Below are positions 15,994 to 25,250 of a DNA stretch of 64,000 nucleotides, piece by piece (position 1 is the first letter of the stretch; every line of letters begins with the position of its first letter). The notes under the pieces were generated by a model that was not told the DNA's origin, did no database searches, and was given only the letters and a program-made list of their open reading frames with translations. This stretch comes from Xanthobacteraceae bacterium (GTDB lineage: Bacteria; Pseudomonadota; Alphaproteobacteria; Rhizobiales; Xanthobacteraceae): NCBI GenBank assembly GCA_022844485.1, contig JALHLQ010000001.1, forward strand, positions 372,001 through 436,000. The letters are read 5' to 3'. The position numbers and the translations under genes are program-made.

Positions 15994-17589
15994 ATGAGAT
16001 TGACCCGCCGTGAAGCGCTGACCTCCGCAGCCGCATTAGCGGCGTCGACCGCTCTGCCTGATGCGGCGCTGACACAGGATCAACCGCGCCGCGGCGGGAT
16101 CGTCACCGTGCATCTGTCGAGCGAGCAGCGCGTCCTCAATCCGGCGCTTCGCGCCTCGACCGGAGTCTATGTGATCACGTCGAAGATGATGGAGCCCCTT
16201 GTCGATCTCGATGCCAACGGCCAGCCGGAGCCGATGCTGGCGACGAACTGGGAGACGACGCCTGACGGAAAGACGATCACCTTCAAGCTTCGGCCCAATG
16301 TGACCTGGCATGACGGCAAGCCATTTACCGCGGCGGACGTGCAGTTCACGGCCATGGAAATGTGGAAGAAGCATTTGAACTACGGAAGCACGCTCCAGCT
16401 CTATCTCGACGCCGTCGATACGCCGGATCCGCTGACCGCGATTTTCCGCTACTCGCGTCCGATGCCGCTCGATCTCCTGCTCCGGGCCATTCCCGACCTC
16501 GGCTATATCGCGCCGAAGCACGTTTTCGAGGGGACCAACATCCTGGAGAATCCGGCGAACACGGCTCCGGTCGGCACGGGCCCGTTCAAGTTCGTCGAGT
16601 ATCAGCGCGGCCAATACATCATCGCGGAACGCAACCCCAACTATTGGCGCGCGGGACTTCCCTATCTCGACCGTCTGGTCTGGCGTTTCATCACCGACAA
16701 GTCGGCCGCGACCGCAGCGATGGAAGCGGGACAGGTGCACTTGAGCCCCTACTCGGCGCTTCCGCTCGCCGACATGGACCGGCTGAAGAAAGACGCACGG
16801 TTCGTCGTCAGCACGAAAGGCAATGAAGGAAACGCGGTTCACAATACGCTCGAGTTCAATCATCGCCGCGCGGAGCTCGCCGACATCCGGGTCAGGCGCG
16901 CGATCGCGCATGCGCTGGACATCGATTTCTTCTGCGACAATTTCCTTTATGGCTTCGGCAAGCGCGCCACCGGGCCGATCCCCACCTCCTCGCCGGCCTT
17001 CCACCCGACCGGCGCGCCGCAATATCCGTTCGATCGCAAGCGGGCTGATGCCTTGCTTGACGAAGCCGGCCACCGCAGGAAAGCCGACGGCTCGCGTTTC
17101 TCGATCCGGCTGCTGCCGGCGCCTTGGGGCGAGGACATCGCCTTGTGGGCCACTTTCATTCAGCAATCGCTGTCTGATCTCGGCATCAGGGTTGAGGTGG
17201 TGCGCAACGACGCTGCCGGATATCTGACGAGCGTCTATCGTGACTGGAATTTCGATATTGCGACCGGTTGGCATCAATATCGCAACGATCCGGCGGTCTC
17301 GACAACGGTGTGGTATCGGTCCGGCAGCCCGAAAGGCTCGCCCTGGACGAACCAGTGGGGCTGGCAATCAGAGGCGGTCGACAAGGTGATCGATGACGCC
17401 GCGAGCGAACTCGATCCGGTGAAGCGCAAGGCGCTCTATGCCGAATTTGTGCGGCTCGTGAATACCGAAATCCCGATCTGGATGGCGATCGAGCGGCAAT
17501 TCGTGACCGTGACCAATGCGCGGCTCCGCAATCATCACAACAACCCACGATGGCCGTCGAGCCATTGGGCCGATCTTTGGATCTCATGA
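15994..17589 (+). CDS. Periplasmic substrate-binding protein of peptide/nickel-type ABC importer
   Basis: 531-residue SBP_bac_5 protein. The N-terminus MRLTRREALTSAAALAAS carries twin Arg before a hydrophobic stretch, compatible with Tat export. Family segments include MMEPLVDLDANGQPEPMLA, TWHDGKPFTAADV, GTGPFKF and RNPNYWRAGLPYLDRLV. The substrate could be peptide, opine or another small solute. The ATG at 15994 follows GAGGAG; an upstream TTG directly abuts it. It heads an operon with two permeases and a fused ATPase. Confidence 0.9.
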   Translation: MRLTRREALTSAAALAASTALPDAALTQDQPRRGGIVTVHLSSEQRVLNPALRASTGVYVITSKMMEPLVDLDANGQPEPMLATNWETTPDGKTITFKLRPNVTWHDGKPFTAADVQFTAMEMWKKHLNYGSTLQLYLDAVDTPDPLTAIFRYSRPMPLDLLLRAIPDLGYIAPKHVFEGTNILENPANTAPVGTGPFKFVEYQRGQYIIAERNPNYWRAGLPYLDRLVWRFITDKSAATAAMEAGQVHLSPYSALPLADMDRLKKDARFVVSTKGNEGNAVHNTLEFNHRRAELADIRVRRAIAHALDIDFFCDNFLYGFGKRATGPIPTSSPAFHPTGAPQYPFDRKRADALLDEAGHRRKADGSRFSIRLLPAPWGEDIALWATFIQQSLSDLGIRVEVVRNDAAGYLTSVYRDWNFDIATGWHQYRNDPAVSTTVWYRSGSPKGSPWTNQWGWQSEAVDKVIDDAASELDPVKRKALYAEFVRLVNTEIPIWMAIERQFVTVTNARLRNHHNNPRWPSSHWADLWIS

Positions 17590-17593
17590 GCCG

Positions 17594-18571
17594 ATGAGAC
17601 TGCTTGCGCTCGCGGGGCGTCGTCTTGCGATCTCGATCCCGACGCTGATCATCATTCTTGTCGGGCTGTTTCTGCTGCTTCAGTTTGCGCCGGGCGACAC
17701 GGTGGATGCGCTCGTCGCGCAGATGGGCGGCGGCGACGCCGCCATGATCGAACAACTGCGGAGATATTACGGCCTGGACGCCTCGGTCTCCGTGCGGCTT
17801 GCCGAATACCTGTGGCGTCTGGTTCGTCTCGATCTCGGCTTTTCGGCCATCTACGGAAAGCCCGTCGCCACGGTCATTTTTGAACGGCTTCCGGCGACCA
17901 TTCTGCTGATGGCCTCCGCGCTGTCCTTTGCATTTGCGGCCGGTCTGGTCCTCGGAGTCCTTGCGGCACGGCGCGTAAACCAGTGGCCCGATACGCTCAT
18001 CTCGACCATCGGGCTCGTATTCTATGCGACGCCGTCATTTTGGTTTGGGCTCATGGGAATCGTCGTTTTCGCGGTTTGGCTGGCCTGGCTTCCGCCCGGC
18101 GGTTTTGAAGAAGTCGGTGCCGGCTATTCCGGCCTCGCACGGATCCTCGATATCGCACGCCATATGATTCTTCCCACCCTCACGCTGGCGCTTATCTTTC
18201 TCGCCATCTACTTGCGCATCATGCGCGCATCCATGCTCGATGTGCTGAATCTGGATTTCGTCCGCACGGCGCGCGCCAAGGGGCTGAACGAGACCACCGT
18301 CGTTGTTCGGCATGTCATGCGCAACGCCCTGCTCCCGATGGTCACGCTGATCGGGCTGCAAGCAGGAACGATGCTCGGTGGATCGGTCGTGGTCGAGAGC
18401 GTGTTCGCATTGCCCGGCCTTGGCCGGCTGGCCTACGAATCGGTGGTCCAGCGCGACCTCAACACATTGCTCGGCATTGTCTTTGTTTCGGCGCTGCTCG
18501 TGATTGCGGTCAATTTCGTCGTCGACGTCTTGTATGCGGTGCTTGATCCGCGCATCGGCGCGACGTCGTAA
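17594..18571 (+). CDS. ABC transporter permease, DppB type
   Basis: 325-residue inner-membrane permease of the peptide importer. An N-terminal transmembrane helix (RLAISIPTLIIILVGLFLLL) is followed by the periplasmic loop with QLRRYYGLDASVSVRLAEYL and the EAA motif region YLRIMRASMLDVLNLDFVR/ARAKGL that contacts the ATPase. It starts 4 nt after the binding-protein stop. Confidence 0.93.
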   Translation: MRLLALAGRRLAISIPTLIIILVGLFLLLQFAPGDTVDALVAQMGGGDAAMIEQLRRYYGLDASVSVRLAEYLWRLVRLDLGFSAIYGKPVATVIFERLPATILLMASALSFAFAAGLVLGVLAARRVNQWPDTLISTIGLVFYATPSFWFGLMGIVVFAVWLAWLPPGGFEEVGAGYSGLARILDIARHMILPTLTLALIFLAIYLRIMRASMLDVLNLDFVRTARAKGLNETTVVVRHVMRNALLPMVTLIGLQAGTMLGGSVVVESVFALPGLGRLAYESVVQRDLNTLLGIVFVSALLVIAVNFVVDVLYAVLDPRIGATS

Positions 18572-18577
18572 CCTCAC

Positions 18578-19411
18578 ATGGATACGCTCAGCCGATATTT
18601 CAGGAGTCCTGCTGCGATCATTGGTTTGGCGCTGCTCGCGCTCGTCTTGACGATGGCGGCGACTGCCGGCGTTCTCTTCCCGCGCGACCCGCTCGGACTT
18701 GCGGGCCGGCCGCTGCAATGGCCGTTCGAGAACCAACGGTTCTTCTTGGGAACCGACAGTTCCGGCCGCGACATCGCGGCGCAGATTTTTCACGGCGCGC
18801 GCGTTTCCCTGATGATCGGATTTGTCGCGACGTCGGTCGCCATCCTCATCGGCGTTCTGATCGGAGCGCTGGCCGGCTATTACGGCGGCGTCGTTGATGA
18901 CCTCTTGATGCGATTGACGGAGGCGTTCCAGACCTTGCCGAACTTCCTGCTGCTGCTCGTCCTCGTCGCGGTGTTCGGCTCCAATATCGTGATGGTGACG
19001 CTCGCGATCGGGATTGTCTCCTGGCCGGCCCCCGCGCGGCTCACGCGGGCCGAGTTCCTGACGCTGCGCAATCGCGAATTCGTCCAGGCCTGTCGCACGC
19101 TCGGTCTTGGCGACGCCCAGATCATCTTTCGCGAAATCCTGCCCAATGCCTTGCCGCCGATCATCGTCTACGCGAGCGTGGTCATGGCGGTGGCCATTCT
19201 GCTGGAAAGCGCGCTGGCTTTCTTGAATCTGTCTGATCCCAATGTCGCATCCTGGGGCAACCTGATTGGGCAGGGGCGAAATGTGCTGCGGACGCAATGG
19301 TACGTCTCGGCCATTCCGGGGCTCGCGATCCTCCTCACGGTTCTTGCGATCTCGCTTGTTGGGCAGGGATTGAACGATGCGCTGAACCCGCGCCTGAAAG
19401 GCCGCACCTGA
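18578..19411 (+). CDS. ABC transporter permease, DppC type
   Basis: 277-residue second permease of the importer. DppC features include the N-terminal helix, FFLGTDSSGRDIAAQIFHG, SLMIGFVATSVAILIGVLIG and the EAA loop RAEFLTLRNREFVQACRTLG. It lies 6 nt after the DppB-type gene, and its TGA is immediately followed by the ATPase ATG. Confidence 0.93.
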   Translation: MDTLSRYFRSPAAIIGLALLALVLTMAATAGVLFPRDPLGLAGRPLQWPFENQRFFLGTDSSGRDIAAQIFHGARVSLMIGFVATSVAILIGVLIGALAGYYGGVVDDLLMRLTEAFQTLPNFLLLLVLVAVFGSNIVMVTLAIGIVSWPAPARLTRAEFLTLRNREFVQACRTLGLGDAQIIFREILPNALPPIIVYASVVMAVAILLESALAFLNLSDPNVASWGNLIGQGRNVLRTQWYVSAIPGLAILLTVLAISLVGQGLNDALNPRLKGRT

Positions 19412-21019
19412 ATGGCCCCGCTGCTCTCAATCGAAAAGCTCGTCGTTCGTCTGCCCTCCGGCGCCGATCGCGCCTACGCCCTCAAGGACGTTTCGCTCGA
19501 ATTGTCAGCCAACGAAATCCTCTGCGTGGTCGGCGAATCCGGTTCGGGCAAATCCGTCCTGGCGGCCGCGATCATGGGGCTGCTGCCTCCCGAGGTCCGC
19601 GTGGAGGAGGGTCGGATCGTATTCGAGGATCAGGATATCATTCGTCTTCCCGGAGACCTTCAACGCCGTATTCGCGGCGCCAGGATCGCGATGATCTTCC
19701 AGGAGCCGATGACCGCGCTCAACCCGCTGCATCGGATCGGCGATCAGATCGGCGAGATGTTTCGCGCGCATACGCGAATGTCGGCGGGCGATATTGAGAG
19801 AAAGGTGCTCGCTCTGCTGGACGAAGTGTTGATCCCCGATCCTTGGAGTGCGGCGCGCGCCTATCCCCACGAACTCTCGGGCGGCCAGCGCCAGCGGGCG
19901 ATGATCGCCATGGCGCTGGCGCTCGAACCGAAAATACTGATCGCCGATGAGCCCACGACGGCCCTGGACGTCACGACCCAGGCCCAGATCCTGAACCTGA
20001 TTTGCGGGCTCCAGCGGCGCAAAGGAATGGCTGTCCTGTTCATCACCCACGACTTCGGAGTGGTGGCTGAGGTCGCCAACCGCGTGGCGGTAATGAGGAA
20101 CGGCCTGTTGGTCGAACAGGGGCCGGCCGAGAAGATCCTCAACGCGCCGTCCGAGCCCTATACGAAGGCGCTGATTTCGGCCGTGCCGTCACTCAAGCCG
20201 CCGCCCCCGCGTCCGGTGTCGCCCCATCCCATTCTGCGCATCGATGGACTGACCAAGGTTTATAGCCAGCGCAGTCCTTTCGCCGGCCGCCGCGTCACGC
20301 ACGCGCTGAACGATGTGACCCTTGAGGTTGCCGAGGGAAGCACGCTTGGGATCGTCGGCGAGTCCGGCTCGGGAAAGTCGACGCTTGCGCGGTGCATCGT
20401 TGGCCTCCTCAAGCCCGATGCCGGCGCAATCCATCTCGGCCCGCTTAACATGACAGCCCTTTCGCGCGCCGAGCGCCGGCGCGAGTCGCATCGGGTCCAG
20501 ATCGTGTTTCAGGATCCCTACGGCTCGCTGAATCCACGCCGCCGCGCGGGCGACCTGGTCGCACAAGGACCGATCGCGCATGGGGTGCCTGCGCGCGAGG
20601 CGCGTGACCGTGCGCGCAGGCTTTTCGCGCTGGTCGGGTTGGACCCGGCATCGGCCGACCGCTTTCCGCACGAGTTTTCAGGCGGACAACGTCAGCGCAT
20701 TGGACTGGCTCGCGCGCTCGCGCTCGAGCCCGAACTGCTGGTGGCCGATGAACCCGTGTCCGCGCTCGATGTTTCGGTCCAGGCGCAGGTGCTCAAGCTG
20801 CTTGCCGATCTTCGCAAGCAGTTGGGGCTGTCGATGGTCTTCATCACGCATGACCTGCGTGTCGCGGCGCAGATCTGCGATCATATCGTCGTAATGAAGG
20901 ACGGTTTCGTTGTGGAAAGCGGCTCTGCCAACGACGTGTTGGGTGCCCCGCAACAGGAATACACACAGCTCTTGGTCCGATCGATCCCCGGACAAGATCG
21001 GCTGGTCACGGCCAACTGA
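19412..21019 (+). CDS. Fused ABC ATPase (DppD-DppF type)
   Basis: 535-residue protein with two complete nucleotide-binding domains. Domain 1 has Walker A GESGSGKS near residue 40, signature LSGGQRQR near 156 and [12 protein letters not shown]; domain 2 has GESGSGKS near 315, signature FSGGQRQR near 423 and [12 protein letters not shown]. The oligopeptide-type C-terminal extension ([12 protein letters not shown]) follows domain 1. The fusion replaces the two separate ATPases of Dpp/Opp systems. It abuts the permease stop with no gap. Confidence 0.93.
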   Translation: MAPLLSIEKLVVRLPSGADRAYALKDVSLELSANEILCVVGESGSGKSVLAAAIMGLLPPEVRVEEGRIVFEDQDIIRLPGDLQRRIRGARIAMIFQEPMTALNPLHRIGDQIGEMFRAHTRMSAGDIERKVLALLDEVLIPDPWSAARAYPHELSGGQRQRAMIAMALALEPKILIADEPTTALDVTTQAQILNLICGLQRRKGMAVLFITHDFGVVAEVANRVAVMRNGLLVEQGPAEKILNAPSEPYTKALISAVPSLKPPPPRPVSPHPILRIDGLTKVYSQRSPFAGRRVTHALNDVTLEVAEGSTLGIVGESGSGKSTLARCIVGLLKPDAGAIHLGPLNMTALSRAERRRESHRVQIVFQDPYGSLNPRRRAGDLVAQGPIAHGVPAREARDRARRLFALVGLDPASADRFPHEFSGGQRQRIGLARALALEPELLVADEPVSALDVSVQAQVLKLLADLRKQLGLSMVFITHDLRVAAQICDHIVVMKDGFVVESGSANDVLGAPQQEYTQLLVRSIPGQDRLVTAN

Positions 21020-21177
21020 CTCTCCGAGGGCGCCCTCGCGGCTCCCGAGGCCGACCGGACCTGCTTGGCGCGCTGTGAATTCGCCTTCGAACCCCGGACG
21101 CAACGCTGTTTGCCGCCGCCATTTCGTTTATAAGACGGGCCTTAAAAGCAGCGCCCAAGACTTTCGCTGGAACCGCC

Positions 21178-22077
21178 ATGCACCGGGCAGAGACCCTCAC
21201 ACCATCAGGCCTGAAGCGTCGCCCCTTGATTTTGTTGGCGCTCGTTGTGCTGACCGCCGCGGACTCCGGAAATGTCAGGATGGCCCATGCGCAAGCCTCG
21301 CCCGACGCTGCAAGCGTCGGCGTGCCTGGTTTCTGGGACCCGCGCCGGCGCCCGGAACGTCCGGATACGTCGCGCATCAACTTGATCCGGTTCATGACGG
21401 AGTACGATTATCCGCCGTTCAACTATGCAGGGCCCGACGGCAATCCGACCGGCTTCAACGTGGAGCTTGCGCGGCTGATCTGCGAAGAGCTCAAGATCCC
21501 GTGCACCATGCAAATGCGCCGCTTCGATACGCTCGTCGATGCGCTCGCGCAGAATCGAGGCGATGCCATCATCGCCTCGATCGTGCCGACGCCCGAATTG
21601 CGGCAGCGCGTTGACTTCACCAATCCTTATTACCGCGCGAGCGCCCGTTTCGTAGCGCGGCGTGACTCCGAGCCGGTCCAGGCACTTCCAGAGCAGCTCG
21701 AGGCGCGCAGGGTCGCGGTCGTGGCCGGAACCTCGCACGAAGCCTTTCTGAAGAACTTCTTCACTGAGGCCGACATGCGTCCTTACCCAACGCCGGAAGC
21801 CGCGCGCGAGGCGTTGCGGAAGGGCGAGGTCGATTATCTGTTTGGCGACGGCGTGCAGCTTGCGCTTTGGCTGAACGGCACCGATTCTGCCGGTTGCTGC
21901 GTGTTCCGCGGCGGGCCCTATACGGAAAGTAGCTATTTCGGCGAAGGGATCGGCATTGCGGTCCGGCGCGGCAACGACACCCTGCGCCTGGCCCTCAACT
22001 GGGCACTGTTCCGACTCTGGGAAAAAGGCCGCTTTACCGATCTCTGGCTTCGCTATTTCCCGATCAGCCCTTTCTAA
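21178..22077 (+). CDS. Transporter substrate-binding domain protein (SBP_bac_3)
   Basis: 299 residues with a signal segment ([18 protein letters not shown]) and a family 3 binding fold: [57 protein letters not shown]. These proteins bind polar amino acids or related small molecules for ABC import. No permease or ATPase of that class adjoins it, so it either works with distant genes or is an orphan sensor. The 158-nt gap from the ABC operon has a TATAAG box at 21129-21134 that could be part of its own promoter. Confidence 0.85.
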   Translation: MHRAETLTPSGLKRRPLILLALVVLTAADSGNVRMAHAQASPDAASVGVPGFWDPRRRPERPDTSRINLIRFMTEYDYPPFNYAGPDGNPTGFNVELARLICEELKIPCTMQMRRFDTLVDALAQNRGDAIIASIVPTPELRQRVDFTNPYYRASARFVARRDSEPVQALPEQLEARRVAVVAGTSHEAFLKNFFTEADMRPYPTPEAAREALRKGEVDYLFGDGVQLALWLNGTDSAGCCVFRGGPYTESSYFGEGIGIAVRRGNDTLRLALNWALFRLWEKGRFTDLWLRYFPISPF

Positions 22078-22097
22078 ACGCACTGGATTTCCCGCCC

Positions 22098-23738
22098 GTG
22101 ACCGAATTCGAAACTGCTGCGTCCGACCTGCGAAACCTCGCCGAGCAATCCAACGCTTGGCCTTTCGAAGAGGCGCGCAAGATCGTGGCCCGGCTCAAGC
22201 GCAAGCCGAAGGACGAGGTGATCTTCGAGACCGGCTATGGCCCATCGGGCTTGCCGCATATCGGCACCTTCGGCGAAGTCGCGCGTACCACCATGGTGCG
22301 GCACGCGTTCCACGTGCTCACCGAAAACAGGATCAGGACACGGCTGATCGCCTTTTCCGACGACATGGACGGGCTGCGCAAGGTGCCGGATAACATTCCG
22401 AACAAGGTTCTGATCTCGGCGCATTTGGGCAAGCCGCTCACGCGCGTTCCCGATCCCTTCGGCACGCATCCTTCCTTTGGCGAGCACAACAATGCGCGGT
22501 TGCGTGCTTTCCTCGATCAGTTCGGATTTGATTACGAGTTTATGTCGTCAACCGCCTGCTATGCGTCGGGCCGCTTCGACGAGGCGCTGTTGAAGGTGCT
22601 CGCGCGCTTCGATGAGGTGATGGCGATCATGCTCCCGTCGCTGCGCGAAGAGCGCGCCCAAAGCTATTCGCCGTTCTTGCCCATCTGCCCCCGCACGGGC
22701 ACCGTGCTGCAGGTGCCGATTGTCGGGCGCGACGCGAAGGCCGGCACGATCGCCTACGACGATCCCGAAACCGGCGAGCGCATGGTGACCCCCGTCACCG
22801 GCGGGCGTTGCAAGCTGCAATGGAAGCCCGACTGGGCGATGCGTTGGGTTGCGCTCGGCGTCGATTACGAGATGGCTGGCAAGGACCTGATCGATTCAGT
22901 GAAGCTCTCGGGCGAGATTTGCCGGGCGCTCGGCGGACTGCCGCCGGAGGGGTTCAATTACGAGCTCTTCCTCGACGAGAAGGGGCAGAAGATATCGAAG
23001 TCGAAGGGCAATGGCCTCACCATCGACGAGTGGCTTCGCTACGCGTCGCCTGAAAGCCTGTCGCTTTTCATGTACCGCGAACCGAAAGCGGCGAAGCGTC
23101 TCTACTTCGACGTGATCCCCCGCCATGTCGACGAGTATCAGCAATTCCTCGAAGGCTATCAGCGCCAGGACTCCAAGCAGCGTCTGGCCAATCCCGTCTG
23201 GCACATCCATTCCGGCCATCCGCCGAAGCTGGAAATCCCGCTTCCGTTCTCAATGCTGCTCAATCTCGTCTCGGCGTCGAACGCCGAAAACGCGGAAACC
23301 CTGTGGGGCTTCATCGGCCGCTACTGGCCGGGCGTCACCCCGCAAACGCACCCGAAGCTTCATCAGCTTGTCGAATACGCGATCCACTACTATCGCGACT
23401 TCGTGCTGCCGGCAAAGACGTTCCGGGAGCCGACGCCCGCCGAGCGGCAGGCGCTCATGGATTTGCGCGACGCGCTTTCGCAGCTGCCGCCGGACACGAG
23501 TGCTGAGAAAATCCAGGAGGTCGTCTACGAGGTTGGACGCCGCGAGCCGTTTCTCGACAAGACCGGCAAGATCAAGACCAAGGACGGCAAGCCCGGCGTG
23601 TCGCTCGACTGGTTCAACATGCTCTACCAAGTGTTGCTCGGCCAAGAGAAGGGTCCGCGTTTCGGCTCTTTCGTTGCGATCTACGGAGTCGAGAACGCCG
23701 TCGGCATGATCGACGGCGCACTGGCGCGGTCGGCATGA
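22098..23738 (+). CDS. lysK: Lysine--tRNA ligase, class I
   Basis: 546-residue class I (archaeal-type) LysRS, found in alphaproteobacteria, spirochaetes and archaea in place of the class II enzyme. HIGH-type PHIGT has its His at residue 54 ([10 protein letters not shown]) and the KMSKS loop is KISKS at 298-302. It charges tRNA-Lys in the cytoplasm. GTG start at 22098, 20 nt after the binding-protein stop. It is convergent with the S24 regulator. Confidence 0.95.
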   Translation: MTEFETAASDLRNLAEQSNAWPFEEARKIVARLKRKPKDEVIFETGYGPSGLPHIGTFGEVARTTMVRHAFHVLTENRIRTRLIAFSDDMDGLRKVPDNIPNKVLISAHLGKPLTRVPDPFGTHPSFGEHNNARLRAFLDQFGFDYEFMSSTACYASGRFDEALLKVLARFDEVMAIMLPSLREERAQSYSPFLPICPRTGTVLQVPIVGRDAKAGTIAYDDPETGERMVTPVTGGRCKLQWKPDWAMRWVALGVDYEMAGKDLIDSVKLSGEICRALGGLPPEGFNYELFLDEKGQKISKSKGNGLTIDEWLRYASPESLSLFMYREPKAAKRLYFDVIPRHVDEYQQFLEGYQRQDSKQRLANPVWHIHSGHPPKLEIPLPFSMLLNLVSASNAENAETLWGFIGRYWPGVTPQTHPKLHQLVEYAIHYYRDFVLPAKTFREPTPAERQALMDLRDALSQLPPDTSAEKIQEVVYEVGRREPFLDKTGKIKTKDGKPGVSLDWFNMLYQVLLGQEKGPRFGSFVAIYGVENAVGMIDGALARSA

Positions 23739-23808
23739 ACCGATCAACGGTCAGCTGTCATTCCAATTGGGCCGAGCGCAGCCAAACGCGAAACGCCCGC
23801 ATGGGAGG

Positions 23809-24438
23809 TTACTGGCTCGCCCAGACGATGCGCGCGATCCACTCCACGTCCGGCGCCGCGAGCGCGCGGTCCTTATGAGCCGGATTGAGCGATTTCAGCT
23901 CCACCGATTTTGCAGACCGGCGCTTCAACTCTTTTGCCAGCACTTCGCCGCTTCGCGTTTTCACGACGACCCGGTCCCCTTTCCGAATCGGTGCGGCCGG
24001 CGAGACGACAATGATGTCGCCGTCGCGATACACGGGATCCATCGAACTGCCCGATATTTCGAGGGCATAGGCATGTTCGTCATTGATGACTGGGAGGGCA
24101 ATCTCCTCCCAACCCTTGCCGATCGGAAGGCCGCCATCGTCGAAATAGCCCCCGCTGCCTGCCTTCGCGAAGCCGATCAGCGGTACGGCATGGGTTGACA
24201 CCGGGCTGCCTTCGGTCGTGAGCGTCACGAACGTGTCGAAGCGTGTGCCTGTTGCCGCGAGGGCTTTGGCTACGGACTCCGTCGAGGGCCAGCGGGGGCG
24301 CCCGTCCCGGGTGATCCGCTTCGATTTGTTGAAAGTCGTGGGGTCCAGGCCGGACTTCTTAGCTAGGCCGGAAGCCGACAGCCCGGCCCGCGCGGCCAGG
24401 CGGTCGAGAGCATTCCAGATTTGTCCGTGCGTGAGCAT
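23809..24438 (-). CDS. HTH regulator with S24 (LexA/CI-like) peptidase domain
   Basis: 209-residue CI-type repressor. The N-terminal HTH has ALDRLAARAGLSASGLAKKS and the C-terminal S24 domain has the Ser in ISGSSMDPVYRDGD and the general-base Lys region RVVVKTRSGEVLAKELKR. Such proteins are cleaved through RecA or act as uncleaved repressors. No phage genes adjoin it, so it looks like a chromosomal regulator. ATG at 24438 chosen (AGGGAC 8 nt upstream) over the frame start at 24471. A perfect 12-bp palindrome lies about 40 nt upstream and may be its own operator. Confidence 0.85.
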   Translation of the reverse strand: MLTHGQIWNALDRLAARAGLSASGLAKKSGLDPTTFNKSKRITRDGRPRWPSTESVAKALAATGTRFDTFVTLTTEGSPVSTHAVPLIGFAKAGSGGYFDDGGLPIGKGWEEIALPVINDEHAYALEISGSSMDPVYRDGDIIVVSPAAPIRKGDRVVVKTRSGEVLAKELKRRSAKSVELKSLNPAHKDRALAAPDVEWIARIVWASQ

Positions 24439-24477
24439 GGCGCGTCCCTGCGGGCCCGAAACCGGCCGCATGAAAAT

Positions 24478-24489
24478 TATCCGTGGATA
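24478..24489. promoter_or_regulatory. Palindrome TATCCGTGGATA, candidate operator of the S24 regulator
   Basis: Perfect 12-bp dyad (TATCC-GT-GGATA) between the S24 regulator (minus) and the DUF952 gene (plus), in a locally A/T-richer patch where the regulator promoter should be. Palindromes of this kind are typical targets of CI-like repressors. Binding is inferred from position and symmetry only. Confidence 0.4.
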
Positions 24490-24590
24490 GGAATGTAACC
24501 TCTGCCGGCCCGAGTCCAGCAGGAACTACTTAGTGGCAGGACAATCGATCGTTAAAGATACCGCGTCCGGTCTCCCTCAACGGGTCAGCC

Positions 24591-24935
24591 ATGATCGTAT
24601 TCAAGATTTGCTCCGGCGCGGATTGGGCTGCCGCCGAAAAGGAGGGGGTTTTCCGCGGCGCCCCCGTCGACCTCAGGGACGGCTTCATTCACCTGTCTAC
24701 GGCCGGGCAGGTGGCCGAAACAGCGGGGAAGCACTTTGCTGGCCAGAACAACCTGGTTCTGGTTGCCGTCGAGGCGGATGTGCTGGGCAAGGCTCTTCGA
24801 TGGGAGCCCTCAAGGGGCGGCGCGCTGTTTCCCCACCTTTACGCCGCCCTGCCGGTCGCGGCGGTCCGGTGGACCAGGCCTTTGCCACTTGGCCCTGACG
24901 GGCGGCACATCGTCCCGTCCGTGGAGGAGGATTAG
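24591..24935 (+). CDS. DUF952 domain protein
   Basis: 114-residue single-domain protein of the DUF952 family: IVFKICSGADWAAAEKEGVF, RDGFIHLSTAGQVAETAGKH and a C-terminal GPDGRHIVPS. The FIHLS motif is characteristic. The fold has been related to ADP-ribosyltransferase/RNA phosphotransferase-like proteins, but the function is unknown. It is divergent from the S24 regulator and its stop overlaps the convergent DUF6460 gene by 4 nt. Confidence 0.88.
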   Translation: MIVFKICSGADWAAAEKEGVFRGAPVDLRDGFIHLSTAGQVAETAGKHFAGQNNLVLVAVEADVLGKALRWEPSRGGALFPHLYAALPVAAVRWTRPLPLGPDGRHIVPSVEED

Positions 24936-25204
24936 CGCCGGACCACGTTCATCAGCCGCATGAGCAGCCAGATGGGCACCACCAGGACCGCCCCGAGCAG
25001 GAAATAGCGCCACAAGGTCTCCACGGCATCCCAGCCCATCTCCCAAATGTTGAAGATGAACCGCCGCAGGCTACGGACGATGTTCCACGGATCGAGCCCG
25101 ATGGCAGCCAGGATCACGCCCACAAGCACCGAGATGAGGACGAGCCGCGCGACGACGGCGAGCGGTGAGCCCCCGAAAACCCGGTTCAGTGTTTCGCTGG
25201 CCAT
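24932..25204 (-). CDS. DUF6460-type small membrane protein
   Basis: 90 residues with two membrane helices (VVARLVLISVLVGVILAAIG and FLLGAVLVVPIWLLMRLM) joined by the amphipathic segment LDPWNIVRSLRRFIFNIWE. It matches a small conserved alphaproteobacterial membrane family of unknown function. I took the ATG at 25204 (MASETLNRVFGG) because sequence upstream of it in frame is not conserved-looking. It follows the ATP-dependent ligase gene by 46 nt on the same strand and might be cotranscribed. Confidence 0.75.
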   Translation of the reverse strand: MASETLNRVFGGSPLAVVARLVLISVLVGVILAAIGLDPWNIVRSLRRFIFNIWEMGWDAVETLWRYFLLGAVLVVPIWLLMRLMNVVRR

Positions 25205-25250
25205 CGCCGGTTTCCCCACACGAACGTTCAAACTAGCCCATGAAGCCGGA

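Noticed and set aside
23809..24438. S24 repressor as the sign of a prophage
   Set aside because: Neighbours are lysK and small housekeeping-type genes; no phage genes are visible.
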